Source: Circinella minor (taxonomy: Eukaryota > Mucoromycota > Mucoromycetes > Mucorales > Lichtheimiaceae). From it: a stretch of 64,000 nucleotides of DNA. The stretch is from assembly GCA_016758965.1 (NCBI GenBank), contig JAEPRB010000038.1:167724-231723 (forward strand). The letters are read 5' to 3'. This document shows, in pieces, positions 46,244-56,275 of the stretch. The position numbers were made by a program, and so were the translations under genes. A model generated the notes under the pieces. That model worked only from the letters and a program-made list of their open reading frames with translations. It did not search any database and had not been told where the DNA came from. Every line of letters begins with the position of its first letter. The first letter of the stretch is position 1.

Positions 46244-46655
46244 TTAATAAATGTAGTTTATCCATGAAAAGGATGATTCGTTTTCATCAAGCACGTCTTC
46301 TTCACCAATAAATGCTTCGATTGTTTCTTGATTTCTTGCGTACAAAGCACTTGAAAAAAAAATAAGCTTTCCGTATTCTTGGTTGCGTAATAACGTATCA
46401 TGTTGTGCCATTCTTTCGATCCTCGTTTTACATATAATTGAGACTTTTCTTCGTTGATTTTATAAAATGTCTAAGAAAGAAAACTATTAACAATCAATTA
46501 CTTTTATAATTATCTTATTATTAAAATAAATTTCAAACGAGGAATGACAAAATAACTATTACCTTTTTATTTTTCGCTCCTTCAGACTTTCCACATCATT
46601 TGGAAACTATCCATACCAGCTTGCATTTTGAGCCAACTTGGTTATATCTAGTACT
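46244..46655 (-). pseudogene. two-exon lineage-specific gene relic
   Basis: The clearest part is a 55-codon frame at 46244-46411 containing YGKLIFFSSALYARNQETIE and ending in DENESSFSWINYIY. Upstream on the minus strand, after a possible intron (TTCTTAG acceptor near 46471), lies a piece reading ITKLAQNASWYG, an in-frame TAG, then FPNDVESLKERKIK. Between the pieces the frame changes at least once. The order and composition suggest the remains of one gene. Its family is not one I can name, and the short frame alone is unlikely to be functional. Confidence 0.35.
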
Positions 46656-47289
46656 ATGCAAATTAATTATATAAAGATTAATGGTATATAGCAACACGAT
46701 ATAAATTATTCCTTAATTTTGTAATATTATCATTATCATGTCACCGATTAAATTATAGCGTAGATACTGAATCGAGGAAAACTGTATTGCTTGCCCTCCA
46801 GTTGTTCGCCGTATAAACTTCTCTTGTCCTTACCCCCAACCAAATACAGTTTTCTGTTTACCTTGCTAATCGAATCTATATATTATACAAGTAGAATAAA
46901 ATAAGTTAATCATTTTACCATCCATATAATCAAGGTACCTTGTTTCTTCAACCACTGTAATAGAAAGTAAAGAATAGAATGAAAAATAAATATACATACA
47001 TACGTATAAAAAATGAAACTTTGTTCATCCAAATGTCACTAAACTATCTTACCTCAATCCAATTCAACAAGCAAGCACAATAAAGTTGTTTCCTTAATAT
47101 ATATATACAGTACATATAAAAAAGAAAAGAAAAGAAAAGAATAAATATCGCCATAAAAGCTCGTTACAACTACTATGACTCGGTTATTAACTACAGTAAC
47201 AACCTTTTGAACTAAACCTGGTATTGCCATCCTAAGACGAACAGGTACCAAAAAACAGAAGAAAGCACATCCACACACCCCTTCTTTTC
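46656..47289. other. intergenic, no supported gene
   Basis: AT-rich sequence. A minus-strand frame near 47054-47296 starting MAIPGLVQKVVTVV at an internal ATG is open, but has no other support. Nothing else was seen. Confidence 0.35.
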
Positions 47290-47806
47290 CCCACATTCAT
47301 TCACACTCTTTCACTTACACGCATCCGTTTACACCCATTCGCCCTCAACTCCTTCACTTCCACCCATTCACTTACACTCCTTTGCTTCCACCTATTTACT
47401 CACACGCATTCATTTCCGCACATTCACTTATACAATTCAATCACACTTCTACACTACACTCTCTCACTTCCATCCATTCGCTTCCACATTTTCACTTACC
47501 CGCATCCTCTTTCACTCCTTCACTTATTCCCATTCTCTGACACTCTTTTATTTACACTCATTCGCACACACTTTTCATTTCCATTCACTCATTCGCTTCC
47601 ACTACTCCACTTTGGCATATTCACACCCACCCATTCATTCACAGCACGTAGCTTCCACTCACTCACAAGCATTCCCTTACAAGCATTCACCTTCGCCTAT
47701 TCACCTTCATTCATTCATTTCCACCCATTTGCTTCCACTTCTTTACTTCCACGCATTCACTCACACTCTTTCACTCACTTTTTTTTCAATTTTTTTTCAA
47801 TCACCT
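47290..47806. repeat. imperfect CATTCACTTACA-type repeat tract
   Basis: About 500 bp of imperfect short repeats around CATTCACTTACA, TTCACTTCCACC and close variants, strongly pyrimidine-rich on the + strand and almost without G. The unit is about 12-13 bp but irregular. It runs directly into the 41-bp minisatellite. Confidence 0.7.
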
Positions 47807-48085
47807 ACCTTTTTACTTACCTTGTTACTTACCTTGTTGCGTCGCCAGCCTTGTCACTTACCTTATTACTTACCTTGTTGCGTCGCCAGCCTTGTTACTT
47901 ACCTTGTTACTTACCTTGTTGTGTCGCCAGCCTTGTTACTTACCTTGTTACTTACCTTATTGTGTCGCCAGCCTTGTTACTTACCTTGTTACTTACCTTA
48001 TTGTGTCGCCAGCCTTGTTACTTACCTTGTTACTTACCTTGTTGCGTCGCCAGCCTTGTTACTTACCTTTTTACTTACCTTATTA
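47807..48085. repeat. 41-bp minisatellite, open in three frames
   Basis: The core GTCGCCAGCC recurs at 47841, 47882, 47923, 47964, 48005 and 48046, exactly 41 bp apart each time. Between cores lie two or three copies of CTTGTTACTTAC-type 10-11-bp subunits. No stop codon occurs in any of the three forward frames, so long overlapping open frames of Leu/Thr/Cys-rich repeats (CYLPCYLP) appear from about 47612 to 48249. These are taken as by-products of the repeat, not genes. Degenerate units continue to about 48180. Confidence 0.85.
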
Positions 48086-48189
48086 GATCACCGACCTTGT
48101 TAAATCGCCTACCTCGCCATCTAGTTATTGAATCACCGGTATTGCCACCTGCCTTGTTGGATCATCAGCCTTGTAATCTACCTTGTCCC

Positions 48190-49369
48190 TCGAGGTCCAC
48201 AGGATTGCTATACGCTCAGGTCAAATCAACCAGAATATCTATATGGTAGGTCAAGGTATAATAGAATAATATTAATATTGTGTTCTTGGGTAAAAGAAAT
48301 TATTTGTCATTTGAAATAATATTATAAAAAAGCAATACATAGAAAGGAAAGCTTCATTAAAAAAAGAATGTATTGCTCACCTTGATGACATACAGTTGCC
48401 ACACAAACACCCGACGATAACTCATAATTTTGGAGTTGTCTTTGTACGTAAATCAAATATTCTCATAAGCAACGCAAGATAATTTCGAATAAATTCACAT
48501 CAATTTGAAAATAATAATAAGAACATTTACCTTTATCGGTTTTTTGTATTGGTTTCGAAAAAATAAATATGTCGCGCTCACCTCTTAAAAGTCCAAACTT
48601 GTTGAGACAGTAGTAGCCTTAAGTGGTGCTTGATTCATTTGTTTTCTTGTTTGAAGCGTTGGCTCATCATTGATCGACTTCTTGTAAAACATTAAGAAGG
48701 ATATGCTGTACTAATAAGGATTTTTTTATTTGTCTATCTATAAAATTAAATGACAATAATAAGTAAGAAAGAAATAAAATATCTTCTCGAAACAAAAAAA
48801 GAATCAGTTATGCTTTTGCTTTTTTCTTTTTCTCTCCCTGTCATTACCTTTAAACGTTTGTTGTAGTGCTTGGTCTGATAAGTTCGCTCTTTTATCGTAT
48901 TATATCGTCAGTTTGTACATAGATGAAGTCAAAGTTTTTTTTTTTGTAAAAAAAAAAAGAGCCATCCATGTTTTACTTCTTCTGATCACCATTTGGTTTC
49001 AATTAAGGTTTGAAATGTATGCGCGGTTAAAAAAGATTTCATGCATCAACTGTACGCAATAAGTAGTACAAGATCGGTATTAAAAATTATCTTGACACCT
49101 TGGAAGTAGACCAGAAGTACATCATTGAGTATATGACTTGCAAATATACACCGCGTGTTTTTTCAAGCTAAAGGGGATAAAGCAAGTAAAGATCAAGAGG
49201 CCATAATTGTCGCGCTTGCGATACGTTTATGCGCTCCCAGTTCCAAGTGAATGCGGAAAAACCAAAGAGCTCTAGTAAGAATAAAAAGTTAAAGAAAAAA
49301 AATTAGCATCATGAGAGAGGGTCATTGTAGTAAGAAAAAAGAATAGGTTATAAAAGAAAGCAGGAGCAT
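48190..49369. other. intergenic, no supported gene
   Basis: AT-rich sequence after the minisatellite. A minus-strand frame near 48575-48690 (containing PLKATTVSTSLDF) was considered, but has no start, splice partner or homologue. An (A/T)-run hairpin lies near 48936-48959. Confidence 0.35.
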
Positions 49370-49990
49370 AATAAATAATAGAAGTAGAAGAACATAAAAA
49401 GGATTGTGAAAAGAAGCGTAATACTTTTTTTTTCTTTTGGTATGTTGGGAGGAGAGAAATAATACAAAAAAGAATGTGAAAAGGAATTTGAAAGGAAAAG
49501 TATCGAAAAAAAAAAAAAAAAAAAAAGAGAAGTGTTCACTGCTCTTCTTTTTTTTGAATGTTGAGGAAGGAAAGCAAGGGTAAAAATTAAAGTTACAAGT
49601 GTAACTGAAAAGTAAATGTCAAAAGAAAAAGAAGAAGAATAGTACTTACTTCCCTTCTTTTTGCTTTTGAAAGAGAACGTGAAAAAATGGAAAGTATCAA
49701 AAAAAAGACGCGTAGTATTTACTGCGCTTTTTTTATATTTTATTATTGGGAGGGAAGAAAGAATATAAAAAATTAAAGTTACAAATAAATGAAAAGTAAA
49801 TGTCAAAAGAAAAAGGGTAAAAAGGAATGTCAAAAAAAAAAAAAAAAAAAAGTGTAATACTTACTTTACTTGAATGTTGAAAGTGTAAAAAGGAATGTAG
49901 AAAGAATAAGTTACTTGAAAGTACATTTCAAAAGAAAAGTAGTTGATAGGAAAGAGAAAGAAAAAGAAAAAGAAAGAAATTGTCGTGGTA
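49370..49990. repeat. purine-rich degenerate tandem repeat
   Basis: About 620 bp of A/G-rich sequence in which blocks recur with variation: AAAAGGAATGTGAAAAG, GTAATACTTACTT, TGAATGTTGA and AAATTAAAGTTACAA. The units are roughly 110-150 bp and decayed. It includes A runs of 19-21. The minus strand is open over much of this stretch, giving Phe/Leu-rich frames, which I take as compositional artefacts. Confidence 0.55.
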
Positions 49991-50576
49991 ACAATTTTTA
50001 ATGAAAACAAGTGAATGGTAACAGCAATAGCGATCTACTCCCAACAGTGTGGTAAATGGCATAAAACATGCTATTACTATGTTACACCAATTGGGACCGC
50101 GTCAAAAAAAAAAGTCGAAGATCTTTAAAAACTATAGATTGCAACATTCCGTGTCAAACTAAGATTAGGCTGTCACATTCAATTACCATGACAATAAGTT
50201 GATGAACTATATTTTTATTTAATGTAAAAAGAAACATGCTTTTTTTTATGTAGTCATAGTAGCATGCTGTAGTGTAAAAGTTTGTAACAATAAAAAAAAA
50301 AGATTCAGTAAAGTCGGTCTGGAACCTACTTTTCAACTTCCTTCACCTATGAAATAACATGTATCAACTCATTACAATAAATATTGGTTTTATTCTTAAC
50401 CTTTTAAGTTTAATATTTGATCTAAAAAAGTACATGAATGGCACTTTTCTGACGGTGCATAACAGAAAGAGTATAGTTATTATATAAAATATGGCGAGTA
50501 GTTGTATAAATATATATAGGGAGTTGGATTGGATCAACAGCACAAATTTACATAGTGAACATAGTGAACAAAGTAC
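49991..50576. other. intergenic, no gene seen
   Basis: AT-rich sequence. A TATAAATATATATAG box near 50504-50518 lies about 60 bp before the small frame at 50577. Confidence 0.4.
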
Positions 50577-50714
50577 ATGAAGAAGCTGAAAAAAGAAGAA
50601 GAACGTGAAAAATGGGCGGCTATTATCAACAAATTTAATGATAGACTTTCACTGAATGTACATGTTGAAAGAATTAAACATTTTCAAACAAAAGGAAAGA
50701 ATAGGGGGAGATGA
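50577..50714 (+). CDS. possible 45-residue small protein or lone exon
   Basis: ATG at 50577 opens a 45-codon frame beginning MKKLKKEEEREKWAA, with an amphipathic charged N-terminal half and a basic end (KGKNRGR). A TATA-like box lies about 60 bp upstream, a usual spacing. It could be a small protein, the first exon of a decayed gene, or chance. No homologue is recognised. Confidence 0.22.
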   Translation: MKKLKKEEEREKWAAIINKFNDRLSLNVHVERIKHFQTKGKNRGR

Positions 50715-51143
50715 TAATTAAGTAAGCTTGTACCTATAATTGATTTTACCAATCAAAATAATAATAATATAACTTCAGTAAGACCACAAGAAGATACGGT
50801 CATTTTGATCGTTCCATACCCGAGCTGGACTCATTGCGTGCAAGACTTAGAGGGAAAAAAGTGATCCTGCGGCACAAAAACAAATCCTGGTTGTTGTTTT
50901 TCATGCCGATTATTATAATTCTGATCAAAGAATATTCTTCTTCTTCAACCCTTTCCCTTTCTTCCTTTATTATATTAAATTCTCCTTTTTAGCTTTTTTT
51001 TCATTCTTATCAGATTATACATTTTATATATTCTCTCAAATTCTCTGTCTTTTTTTTATAAGCCAAGATTTATAAAAAGAAATTATTATAATACCATCAA
51101 GTGGACGTGTAACCCAATATACCAAATTATTATAATTATAATT
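50715..51143. other. upstream region of the hydrolase pseudogene
   Basis: A short stretch near 50780-50860 could encode EDTVILIVPYPSWTHCVQDL, but has no clear start or continuation. Pyrimidine-rich tracts near 50940-51050 resemble promoters elsewhere in the window. Confidence 0.3.
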
Positions 51144-52721
51144 ATGTTTTTACTCGTTTGGTTTCTAATAGAATTCATCTTTTGGTTATATATTCGAAAA
51201 ACATGGATTCGATTACGACAACCTTTAAAACCACATTCATTACCCACTTTTGAACAACGATGGGAACTCTATTGGAATTGTCTTGATACAATTCATGTAG
51301 AAAATTCTGAGGATTGGATAACTGGATGGTTTTATATTTCAAATAGTGCACAACGTGAACATCCAAAATTGAATGAACTTTATAGAGTTAATCTTGCTTT
51401 CTTGTAAGTATATATATATATTATTATTATTAATTCAAAGTACGTACGTATTAATAACTAATAGATTATTATCATCCATAGTCTTTCTTGGGTATTCTGG
51501 GGTGATGATTTAAAAATTGTACAAAAGAATCCATCTTTTGAAAATGAATTAAATAGAATGATTTATCATATAGAAACAACATTTAGTATTCAATTTCCAA
51601 CAGGTTATAATTCACATGTTCAATGTATTCGACCTACCATGGATCATTTCAAATATATCCATCGACCTCTTCTATTTTATATTATCAACTTTATATTTAC
51701 ACATACTTTTGATTATCTATTTCTTGAACGTTTTGCTCAATATCGTAAATATGGTGTTGATCATAACAAACTAGGTGTTCGATGGGGATACTTTTTTATA
51801 TTTTTAAAAAAAGAACACATGATTATTATTATTCTTGGTGGTTACAAAAACAACAACCATTCACACTAAATGATAAGGAGAATAATCATCATCAACATCT
51901 TACCTATTGGTATCGTAAAGGAAGAACAACTTCAACAACAACAACTACACCTATTATCTTTATACATGGTATTGATACAGGTCTTCATATATATATGGAT
52001 TTTATTCGTCGTATGACTACCCTTGAATGTCCTCTATTTTGTATTGAACTATTTTATGTTTCAACTCGTTCGGTAGAACATGAATGTGTTACGTAGAAGA
52101 AAAATTTTCCCTAAATTATTATTATTATAGGTACCAACACCTAAAGAAACAGTAATATAAATCCAAACAATGTTAGATACGCATGAATTTGACAGAACTA
52201 TTATCGTAGGACATTCTTTAAGAACTGTTGTGGCTGGAAGGATGGCAACTTATGCAATGAATTGTATATCAGGACTTGTACTTATTTATCCAGTTTGTTT
52301 TTTATTAAATTCTTATGATACTGCTTATAATATGCTTCATCGAATTCCTAGTAAAATTGCAGAGGTAAGTAATATATATATATATAGTTTTGAAAAATAT
52401 GGTTTATTATTTGAGAAAAGGTGAGGAGTCACCAAAAAACATATCATTTTTTATTTATATACCCTACGTATCTATTTATATAGTATTTGATTCACTATTT
52501 TGCATCTCGAGAATTACATATAAATTATTATTTTAATCGACATTTTCATGGGTATCTAAACAATTTTTTTCATTCATGATATTGTACCTACTACAACAGA
52601 TCCCACGCTACTTTCATCATTTTCTTTTTCTCCATCTACTTCAACAAGATCAATGGATAAACACCCTGTCGATTCAAAAATATTAACCTTAAATTTCTTG
52701 AAACGCGTGTTCACAAGAATG
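51144..52721 (+). pseudogene. alpha/beta-hydrolase pseudogene
   Basis: The N-terminus has a membrane-anchor-like segment (FLLVWFLIEFIFWLYIRKTW), then exon 2 after an intron at about 51404-51480. A frameshift near 51800 moves the reading into a frame with HDYYYSWWLQKQ and the oxyanion-type stretch PIIFIHGIDTGLHIYMDFIR. The next exon begins VPTPKETV and hits an in-frame TAA at 52158-52160. It then resumes with the nucleophile elbow IIVGHSLRTVVAG, where the family Gly after Leu is Arg. After another intron comes YLIHYFASRELHINYYFNRH, a frameshift near 52560, and IHDIVPTTTDPTLLSSFSFS to a donor at about 52720. Later exons are missing. At least four lesions show it is inactive. Intact relatives are probably lipase- or esterase-like; the substrate is unknown. 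Confidence 0.75.
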
Positions 52722-53434
52722 TAAGGCTCTTTTGAATAGCCTGCATATATTTTTTTTCTTGAAATATAAAAGAATTCTATATGCATCACTTATCTTTTTT
52801 TTTTAATTAATAAAATCTTTCTATAAATAAAACAAGATGATGGCGAGACCCATAATATATGTTCAAGTTTTAGGATGAAACTAATGTTCTTTGGAAAAAA
52901 AGAAAGCTACAAACGTTAATATTATTTCTTCTTCTCTTACCAATAAAGAATACTCTTCAAAAAAAAAAAAAAAAAAAAAGGTAACAAAAGTTATATCAGA
53001 CAGACATTATTAATGTCTTTGAGAATTTGCTTCTTGTTTTATATATATATATAGAAATTAAATATATCAAAGTCGTTTATTACGAATCCATTCAAGTATA
53101 AAGTAATAACCACTACAGGGGATAGTTCCCTTGTTTGAATACAAACAACCTTTTACGTAGCTATTTTTGTGTCACATTTCTATGAATTTCTTCAAAATTA
53201 TTATTGGATAAACATCATCATTTTATCATAATGTGTGCCCCTTACCGTAGTATTGGTTTTTATATAGAAATTCACATATGAGAAAAATTACTATGAATAA
53301 TAATTTGGAAATCAAGGAAAAAAAAAAGCAAACAAATATAAATAAATAAATAAAATGAGACATAAACACAACTTTTTCTTTTTCTTTTTCTTTTTTATAA
53401 TTTTGTTCTTTTTCTATAGGAAAGAATAAAGAGA
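52722..53434. other. upstream region of the second NmrA-like gene
   Basis: AT-rich sequence with a run of 19 A residues near 52961-52979. No gene was seen. The promoter of the gene at 53435 lies here. Confidence 0.45.
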
Positions 53435-54352
53435 GTGATGACAACCAATAATAATGATAAGGAACGCATTTACGTTCTTGGTGCTACGGGAAATGTTGGT
53501 TCGGTCATAGTGGATGAATTACTCAAAAATAATAATATACAAGTAACAGCGTATACACGCTCACCTAATAAACTTGCTGATAAAAAAGAAAAAAATAAGA
53601 ATGACCAACATCAACTCACAATTGTTCAAGGTGGATATACTGATTTAAGACCATTTTATGAATCCATTGCTGGACATACACGTCTTTTCTTACTTGTTCC
53701 AGATATGGAAGAGATGGGAAATATCAAGATTGAACTTGGTAAAAAAGCAATTGAAGTCGGTGTCAAACAAATTGTTGACTTATCGGTTGCCAGTACTTCT
53801 TGGCGTCAATATCAGGCTTTACTACCTCACCAAGAAGGTGAAAAAGCTATTTTTGAGCTTCCTAACCGTCGTAATCGTAATAGTTATTTTGTAAGCTTAC
53901 GACCCACCAATTTTATGTCTAATCTATTATTTTCTGCGGAAACAATCAAAAATCAAGACAGGTTCATAGATGCTGCGGAACCCAATACTGATTACCAAGA
54001 TTATATTTCACCTCGAGATATTGGACTAGTAGCATCGCGTATTTTAATGGATCCAGTTGAAAAACATGATGATGCGGCCTATGAATTGATTGGAGACGTG
54101 AAAACACCACAAGAACAAGCTGAAATATTTTCAAATGTCTTGGGACGTCCTATTCGTTATACCCAAGTTTCCTCACAAACCATGTATGATATTTATATAA
54201 ATCTAGGAATGGGACACGCGTTATCATTTTGTGCATCGACATATCAACCCAAGAATCCGATGGTAACTCGTGGATTACCTATTTTACTTGATGGTCGAAA
54301 TCCAGAATCTATCCAAGAATGGTTGGAAAATAATAAGAGTGCCTTTATGTAA
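53435..54352 (+). CDS. NmrA-like NAD(P)-binding protein 2
   Basis: Intronless, 305 residues, paralogue of the gene at 44756. Shared blocks include ERIYVLGATGNVG, TAYTRSPNKL, IVQGGYTDLRPF, GHTRLFLLVPD, QIVDLSV, SLRPTNFMSNLLFS, and YELIGDVKTPQEQA. The glycine-rich loop GATGNVG is intact, so nucleotide binding is likely. It differs by a charged insertion after the second strand (KKEKNKND, about residues 50-57) and by NRRNRNS before the FVSLRP strand. As with its paralogue, the role could be reductase or redox-sensing regulator. The second Met of the opening MMTT could also serve as start. Confidence 0.85.
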   Translation: MMTTNNNDKERIYVLGATGNVGSVIVDELLKNNNIQVTAYTRSPNKLADKKEKNKNDQHQLTIVQGGYTDLRPFYESIAGHTRLFLLVPDMEEMGNIKIELGKKAIEVGVKQIVDLSVASTSWRQYQALLPHQEGEKAIFELPNRRNRNSYFVSLRPTNFMSNLLFSAETIKNQDRFIDAAEPNTDYQDYISPRDIGLVASRILMDPVEKHDDAAYELIGDVKTPQEQAEIFSNVLGRPIRYTQVSSQTMYDIYINLGMGHALSFCASTYQPKNPMVTRGLPILLDGRNPESIQEWLENNKSAFM

Positions 54353-54818
54353 ATTTTAATTCATGATGGATTAACTGTATTATGTAGTTTTATTTTTACT
54401 ATTACGTATCATCTAATCTAGCTGTGTATTTTTCCATCTGTTGCATGTAAAATAAAGTATATATACCTTTTCCCAATAAATATTAATAAAAAAATACTTA
54501 GTAAATAATATACGTACTTTTGGATAAAATTATGTAAATAATCATTTATTAGACAGATCTATTAAAACCACATTACTTTTTATCATTACTTGCACCTTTC
54601 AGTCAGTAAGTATATTTACTCTCTAAAAATTAGTATTTGTTATGAGGTAGATTAGAATAAGTGTAATATAGGAATAAGTAGTTGTCAAAGAGAAGCTGCG
54701 CAAAACATACGCATTAACTCACATATATATAAAAAAAAGAACGCTGGTTCTGAAACTCAATAAGGGTGCTCTTTTCCAAACCTCCAATTTTTTTTTTCTT
54801 TTACTTTTTAGAACCAAA
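54353..54818. other. promoter region of the WBP4-like gene
   Basis: AT-rich spacer with T/C tracts just before the split start codon at 54819. No gene was seen. Confidence 0.4.
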
Positions 54819-55806
54819 ATGTAATATATAAAAATAAAAATAAAAAGTTCAATTCATGTACATTCCCTTCAAAAACTTGTTTTGAATTATTATTCATTAT
54901 TATTATTATTCATTTTTCATATATAGGTCTGATTTTTGGGTTTCACAACAACGACATTGGTGTAAATATTGTAAAAAGTTTATCGCTAATAATAAGCCCG
55001 TATGTATTTTTCATTCAAGAGATCGATTACTTAATTTAAAAAAAAAAAGAAAATTAACAATACCTACTTTATAATATAATTTTAGTCTATTGAAATACAT
55101 AATAATGGACGACAACATAAAGATGCAGTAGAAAAATTTCTTCGTGATGTTTATAAAGGTGGACAACAAAAGAAAGAAGAAGATGAAAAAAAGTTAAGAG
55201 AACTGGAAAGAATTGAAAAGGTAACTTAAAAAAAGAAAAAGAAAGAAAGGAGACAATGTGTATGTATATTTAAATTTTTTCAATTATTATTTTTAGGCAG
55301 CTATGAAAACAATGGGAAGTGAATATCAAGGATCTGATTTATCATCAAAATATTCAATATCTAATTATACAAAATCATTATCATCTTCTTCCTATTCTTC
55401 TAAATCAAAAACAACATTTGAACCACCACCTAAAGACGATGATATACAACAACCAAAATTAGAAGGAAAAGAGGAATGGGCTATACCAAGTAATATTGCT
55501 ACACCTGGTCAATGGGAAATAATATCTACAAATAAAAAAAAGTCAACATCAACAGTGGATAATGATAAAAAGGATAAAAAGACAACAACACATGATAATA
55601 AACCTGAATTTCAAGATGATGAAATAGAAGATGAAGAAGATTTAAAGAATTTTAAAATTCAAGAGAAACAACTTCCTTTGGATCATGATAATAATAATAG
55701 TATAGATGAACAACCATTATTTAAAAAACGTAAAAAAACTGGAATGGGACAAAATGATAAAAAAGTAAAAAGGAGAATTAGATCAAAAGAAGAAGAAGAA
55801 TATTAA
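54819..55806 (+). CDS. WBP4-like splicing factor, split start codon
   Basis: Matrin/U1-type zinc-finger protein resembling the N-terminal part of WW-domain-binding protein 4, a spliceosome component. Segments are 54819-54820 (only the AT of the start codon), 54927-54999, 55086-55220 and 55297-55806, giving 239 residues. The spliced start reads AT|G TCT GAT TTT TGG, i.e. MSDFW, as expected for the family. The finger is CKYCKKFIANNKPSIEIH followed by GRQH (C-x2-C ... H-x5-H), then a charged coiled-coil helix. The rest is Lys/Asp/Ser-rich with the short motif TPGQWEIIS and a basic C-terminus KRRIRSK. WW domains are absent. Any alternative in-frame ATG lies downstream of the zinc finger (for example MKTMGSEY at 55303), so the split-start model is strongly preferred. 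Confidence 0.85.
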
Positions 55807-56275
55807 TTAAATTTATTTTTTATTCGAGAATTTCAATTTCATCTATCATGAATTTACACTTTTGCGTCTTGATTGTCAGTTACGAGTTCCTTTCTCTATG
55901 TATTCAAGTTATATCCATTGCTAGAACGTAATAATGAAAAAAAAAACAACTTTGATGGAAGATGTTGAGTATAGTACAGTATTACTTTTTATTAAACATG
56001 GTCAAGCACGCACAAGTATATTTTTGTCATTACAACAAGTTTCTTTACACTAAAATAAAACTATGAACTATGAACTATGGACAACTTTTACTTTTTATGA
56101 TTATTGAAATTTTGCAAGAGAACTCATAATTTTTGTTGAAATGGGTGTTTAACTGATATGATTAATTTTATTTTACATGCTAGAGGGTATATATTTTATA
56201 TCATGACATATATATATTATAATGGGGAGTGGGGGAGTATAAAAATATATTGATTACGTAAAGAAATGATAATTA
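55807..56275. other. intergenic between convergent genes
   Basis: AT-rich spacer with no supportable gene. A GGGGAGTGGGGGAG tract lies near 56224-56237. Confidence 0.45.

Noticed and set aside
47612..48249. Long overlapping Leu/Thr/Cys-rich open frames
   Set aside because: They arise because the 41-bp minisatellite has no forward stop in any frame; the same peptide appears in three frames, so no single frame is favoured as a gene.
48575..48690. Minus-strand short frame containing PLKATTVSTSLDF
   Set aside because: No start codon, no splice partner, no homologue recognised.
49348..49833. 161-codon minus-strand frame rich in Phe and Leu
   Set aside because: It is the complement of an A/G-rich degenerate repeat; composition explains the open frame.
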